Assembly: GCF_019649055.1 (NCBI RefSeq)
Contig: NW_026570341.1
Coordinates: forward strand, 310,001 to 374,000
DNA length: 64,000 nucleotides
Source: Paramacrobiotus metropolitanus
Taxonomy: Eukaryota; Tardigrada; Eutardigrada; Parachela; Macrobiotidae
Direction: 5' to 3'
Shown here piece after piece: positions 60,184-64,000 of the stretch. A model generated the notes under the pieces. That model was not told the DNA's origin. It saw only the letters and a program-made list of their open reading frames with translations, and did no database searches. Every line of letters starts with the position of its first letter. The stretch's first letter is position 1. The translations under genes and the position numbers were made by a program.

Positions 60184-62450
60184 CTGTATAAAATCCGTAA
60201 TAAATTATTTTGGAAATAATCCAAAAAGTAAGAACAAGCTTTCAATGCTAACATATCTGCCGAGTGTGCATACCGAGGGTAGCTCATCTTCTTGGATTGG
60301 ACGTTAAGCACGATTTATATTCCGTTAACAAATTCGGGTATATATTGGGGACACTGCAAAATAAAAATTGTTGAAATCAGAAAAAGCATTAAGGATGTCA
60401 GTAAAAACCAGAGCAAAACTACTGGTTCAACAACGCCATTAACTTTAAACGGCAAGTATCTGAGTCCGGAGTCCGGACAACCACGGCAATGGAATCTACA
60501 CTATTGCAAGGACTTTATTAAAGGAGCTTACATCCAAATACCGGAGAAGGATAACTCTAGAAAGCACTTGTCTTCTGTTCCTTTTTAAACTATGTATAAG
60601 GTAGCTGAATCAATGCTAGCAATTGTCGAACTAACGTTGCGGGCATTCCTTGGTAAATTCTTCCTGCCTTTTTTAGAACCAGGATAGCAAAGTGAACCAC
60701 AGAACTAGTTGAATCAACACAAATTCAGTACGCCATATTTTTCTCTCATCCATCTCCGCTTCTTTTTTGTGCAAAACTTGGTTCTCCTTAATCATAATCA
60801 ATAACGAACCACAGTGACCACGATCAATCTGACAAAAACCACGCACGCGCGATCTGGCTGCACCGCTGCATCCTGTAATCTTGGTATACCTTCGTTTGAC
60901 CCCGCTAAATCAACTGGCTGCGGAGAGCTGGACTACTACTGGACACCTTCTCTAAACTGATTAACCATTCCTAAAAACTTCCGAAGCCTTTATTGTGGAC
61001 AGTCACCGTCTGCATGACAAGTGTCGAAATGTTACCGATCACGTTACCGTTTCTGGAATTTCTAGCTGCATCTTTATTGTACAGAGTAGATAACACTACA
61101 CCCTATATGTCAAGAGTCTGTGCGGTCAGGTGCGGTGCGAATAATTGCGGTACTCTAGCCGCTTACACATTTTTAACCGCAGAGCCTCTGCCTGGGAGGA
61201 AAACAGCGCATGAGCAGCGCGAGCACGTCCATACCTACATTTCTACGAGCATGCAAGCGCTGGCCTCATGGTGCTTTCCTGTAAACAAACGCTGCTGTTC
61301 CCGATGTGCCAAACACTCCATACAGATACAGTACATACAAGACACTTATTTGATAGCCAGACAAATGATGAACCATAACAGTCACGTTAGTTTACTGAAT
61401 TAGAACCATAATAGAAAGTACAGGTGTTCGTATAACTAATTGCAGCATATGATTCTGCAATTAAATCTGTCACACTGCAGCAATCTAGCCTGTGGAATTA
61501 ACAAGATCCTGTGGCTAACTAGTCTGCTACCTTATGAGGACGACAAGAAGGCTACTTATGCGGCTCTGATATGCATACGGCCGGTCAGTTAACAATCAAA
61601 TAGCTACCGACAGCGCATTCCTTGAGTTGCTTAACACCGAAACGTTCGCCGGTATTGGGTACGCCCATCACAGGTATCAGCCGAGTTGACTTTTCATTGC
61701 AACAAAGAATATCGGCGCTGCATGCCAGAGATGTGGCTGCTTTTGCGAACTTACAGAGCGCCCAGCTGGTTGCCTTTACGAGCCCAAGAATGCCGCAGTC
61801 TGACTGTATAATGATAACGACAGATTTCTCTTAAAGCAAACACATACCTGGGAGGCTGGGACACAGCTTCCGACGGCTCCACAGATTCCAGAAGCTTCTG
61901 AACCTCACTCGAAAAAGAGACGCGCCAAAGATAAGGACAAAAAAATCGCTGAAAAATCCAAAGCATAAATCTCCGAAATAAAATAGTCACAGCCGTGCAT
62001 ATGCGTACATATGAAGTGCTTGTTCTTTTTCTACGATGCGCTATGGAGGCTGAAGCTTGTCCCGGCTTTTGCCTGTCAAAAATTTACCAAAGCTAGACCA
62101 CATGGTGGTACATTTTTGGTGAAAGCAGGGAATTATTCTGACCATACGTTTTTGAGATAAAAATTCCCAAAGAAAATTCCCTGAAAATTCGGGATAAATT
62201 GTGAATTATTTTCCAGGAACAACCGGTTGTGAAAACATTTCGGGCAAATACAAATGGTTGAAAAGGCCAAGAAAAGCTGAGTTAGAATATAACTTTTTGA
62301 GCTGTGAACAATTTGACCGTGACCTTTACATCAAATTGCAGGCGTTTTAATATATCTGCTTTAACAATTAAATTCTTCATGTGTTGTGAGCTAAGATTGT
62401 GATTTGTGACTGTGAGTCCAAAACGGCACTGCTGTTTAGCTAAGTGATTT

Positions 62451-62960
62451 TTAGGTTACCCCGTACGACTCGTGTGTGTCGGTCAACGAGCCAGTTAACC
62501 TTCCACCGTCGACTCCGGACCCGGACGGAACATCGTCCATGCTCTCGTCCGACTCAAACGTCGCCGCAACCGTGCTGTGCCTTGAGTAGATCCTTGACAG
62601 AATTGGAGGAAACTGGTGTTCCTTCTCCAGATCCATCTGCCGGATGTTCACCAAGTCGTTGTATGGTCGGTCGCGCACAAGCACATGCGTTTGGCGGTGT
62701 TTACATGCCGGCACCAAAGGCGGTGGTTAGGCTGCTGCTCTGGCACTGTAACACTGGATAACCCGAGCCTTTTGCCGGATCTGCCACGACATGAGCATTT
62801 ATATGTGCAAAATGCCTTACCTTTGGCGCTCTGCTTAGGTTTGTTGGGTTCCATAGTGCTTGTGTGGCAACTCTGAGTCTGATTCTGAGGCCGAAAAGTC
62901 TGCAGAATCGGACTGATAAATTTTATGTCCGAGAGGATTGTTTGTGAACGCCATAATCAG
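62451..62960 (-). CDS. Y-block conserved coding segment, right copy
   Basis: A minus-strand frame from about 62715 encodes CKHRQTHVLVRDRPYNDLV, IRQMDLEKEHQFPP and SRHSTVAATFESDESMDD, then GRLTGSLTDTHESYG before a GTAACC donor-like site. The left copy has a stop in the middle. It is probably an upstream exon of gene G, with the acceptor unresolved. Not recognised. Confidence 0.4.
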
Positions 62961-63045
62961 GCCAATGAATAATTGTAAGCCGGAGTCAGTTTATGAATGG
63001 CCATATCTGCACACCAGCTCACTGAATACGGTTCCTACTGCGACT

Positions 63046-63707
63046 GCCATAGATGTAAATGCCATAGACCTGTGGACGGCTACGGACATCACGGGCTGTC
63101 ATGCTCTTTCTCCGCAGGCAGACACCCACGCCACGGGAGCCTGAACAGCATCGTATGCCGTGCACTGGTGTCTGCTGGTGTGCCTGCCAAATTGGAACCG
63201 CGCGGGACATCCCACACAACAGAACGTCGTCCCGACGACTGCACAACTTTCGCCTGGGAGCGCGGCATGTGTCTCGCTTGGGACGTGACTTGTGTAGACA
63301 CGGTGGCGGTTTCTCATCTCAGAGCCACCTCCGTAACCGCGGGAGCGGCAGCGGCACAAGCCGAAGAGAAGAAGTCGGGACTGTATTCTTACCTGATCGG
63401 CCGCTATATTTTCGCACCAAATGCCTTTGAAACGATGGGACCTTGGGAACCCTATGCTATGGCCATCGTCAAGGAATTAGGCAAGAGACTGCAGCAGCAT
63501 ACTGGGGAGTCTCGCTCTCATGAATTTCTGCGACAACGATTGTCGCTGGAAATCCAAGGAGGGAATGCGACATCTGTACTCGGGACCGTGGGTGAAGCGG
63601 ATAAATTGAATAAGATTTACCTGTTATAACTCTTTTCTTTATTACTTTATTATGTTCCGATGTTTTGCGCCTTGTGTTCGATTTGACCAATAAAATTCAC
63701 TGCGACT
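63046..63707 (+). mobile_element. 5'-truncated RT-element insertion with 9-bp target duplication
   Basis: ACTGCGACT occurs at 63037-63045 and 63699-63707, bracketing 650 nt absent from the left Y copy. The insert encodes only the C-terminal domain of the RT family (GYGHHGLSCSFSAGRHPRHG, RRPDDCTTFAWERGMCLAWD, ATSVLGTVGEADKLNKIYLL) to a stop at 63629. It then has a short 3' UTR with AATAAA just before the second repeat. It is a different subfamily from the 4.1-kb and 52.6-kb copies. Confidence 0.8.
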
Positions 63708-64000
63708 ACCCGTCAACTAGCAACTTTTTAGTTTTCTTGGGTTGCTTAGGTTTTCTCAAATATTTTTTAAATTAAAATTTTTACGTGTTTCTACTTCCTG
63801 GTTCGTGTGCTCTGTTAATCAGTGACAAGCCAATATGTGAGTAATGAGTATCCCGAGATAAATACCTGGCAGAGATACATGTTACTGCGCAGTGCATGGT
63901 TATAACAACACGTACAAAGTACAATGCGCACTGTAATTGTCCATGCCATACCAGTTTTTTTTTTCGAAATTATCGAAAAAGTAATAGAAGCATCAAGTGT

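Larger units (their letters stand above)
55070..64000 (-). repeat. Block Y, right copy
   Basis: Reverse complement of 34990-27636, beginning 33 nt after the FE stop codon and reaching the window end. It differs from the left copy by an RT insertion at 63046-63707 and by the orientation and extra length of 58108-59615. Confidence 0.9.

Noticed and set aside
1-64000. CRISPR arrays, bacterial operons, ribosome binding sites
   Set aside because: The sequence is spliced eukaryotic DNA. No regularly spaced repeats of that kind were seen.

Overview
The window is eukaryotic and metazoan: long AT-rich non-coding DNA, GC-rich coding exons, GT-AG introns (some only about 50-70 nt), and an unmistakable animal-type AMPK gamma subunit. 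The F-box-like gene family, the short introns and the general gene style suggest a eutardigrade. That is an inference from family resemblance; no taxonomic marker is present.

Region 1 (1-19 kb) is a cluster of fast-evolving paralogs of one three-exon F-box-like gene: A (minus, 1077-3129), B (minus, 5834-7947), a partial copy P (minus, 15.1-15.9 kb), C (plus, 8780-10775) and D (plus, 16523-18844). Only A reads cleanly. B has two in-frame stops, C one frameshift, D two frameshifts and an altered acceptor. A minus-strand protein kinase-kelch fusion gene (11747-14231) sits among them, with a truncated reverse-transcriptase element between A and B, plus a small TIR element and a tRNA-derived SINE.

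Region 2 (20-64 kb) consists of two interleaved inverted duplications. Block X (the 3' half of AMPK gamma followed by gene 'FE', a distant three-exon relative of the cluster genes) occurs on the minus strand at 20.3-25.3 kb and on the plus strand at 39.4-55.04 kb. Block Y (a multi-exon PDZ gene 'G' and a convergent one-TM gene 'I') occurs on the plus strand at 27.6-35.0 kb and on the minus strand from 55.07 kb to the window end. The order is therefore (-X)(+Y)(+X)(-Y). The only complete, conserved gene is AMPK gamma (35926-40720, 14 exons, 526 aa).

The duplicates have been reworked. There is an inversion inside Y, an inversion inside the AMPK gamma relic, a short templated hairpin insertion, a reverse-transcriptase element inside an FE intron, a second one flanked by a 9-bp duplication, several TIR elements, and a 1.37-kb TIR element with an 8-bp target duplication inside a decayed tyrosine-recombinase retroelement (43.3-46.5 kb). 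In the FE and I pairs the lesions fall in different places in the two copies.

Exon boundaries below were placed by hand from GT/AG signals, reading frame and comparison between paralogs. Gene letters are local labels.
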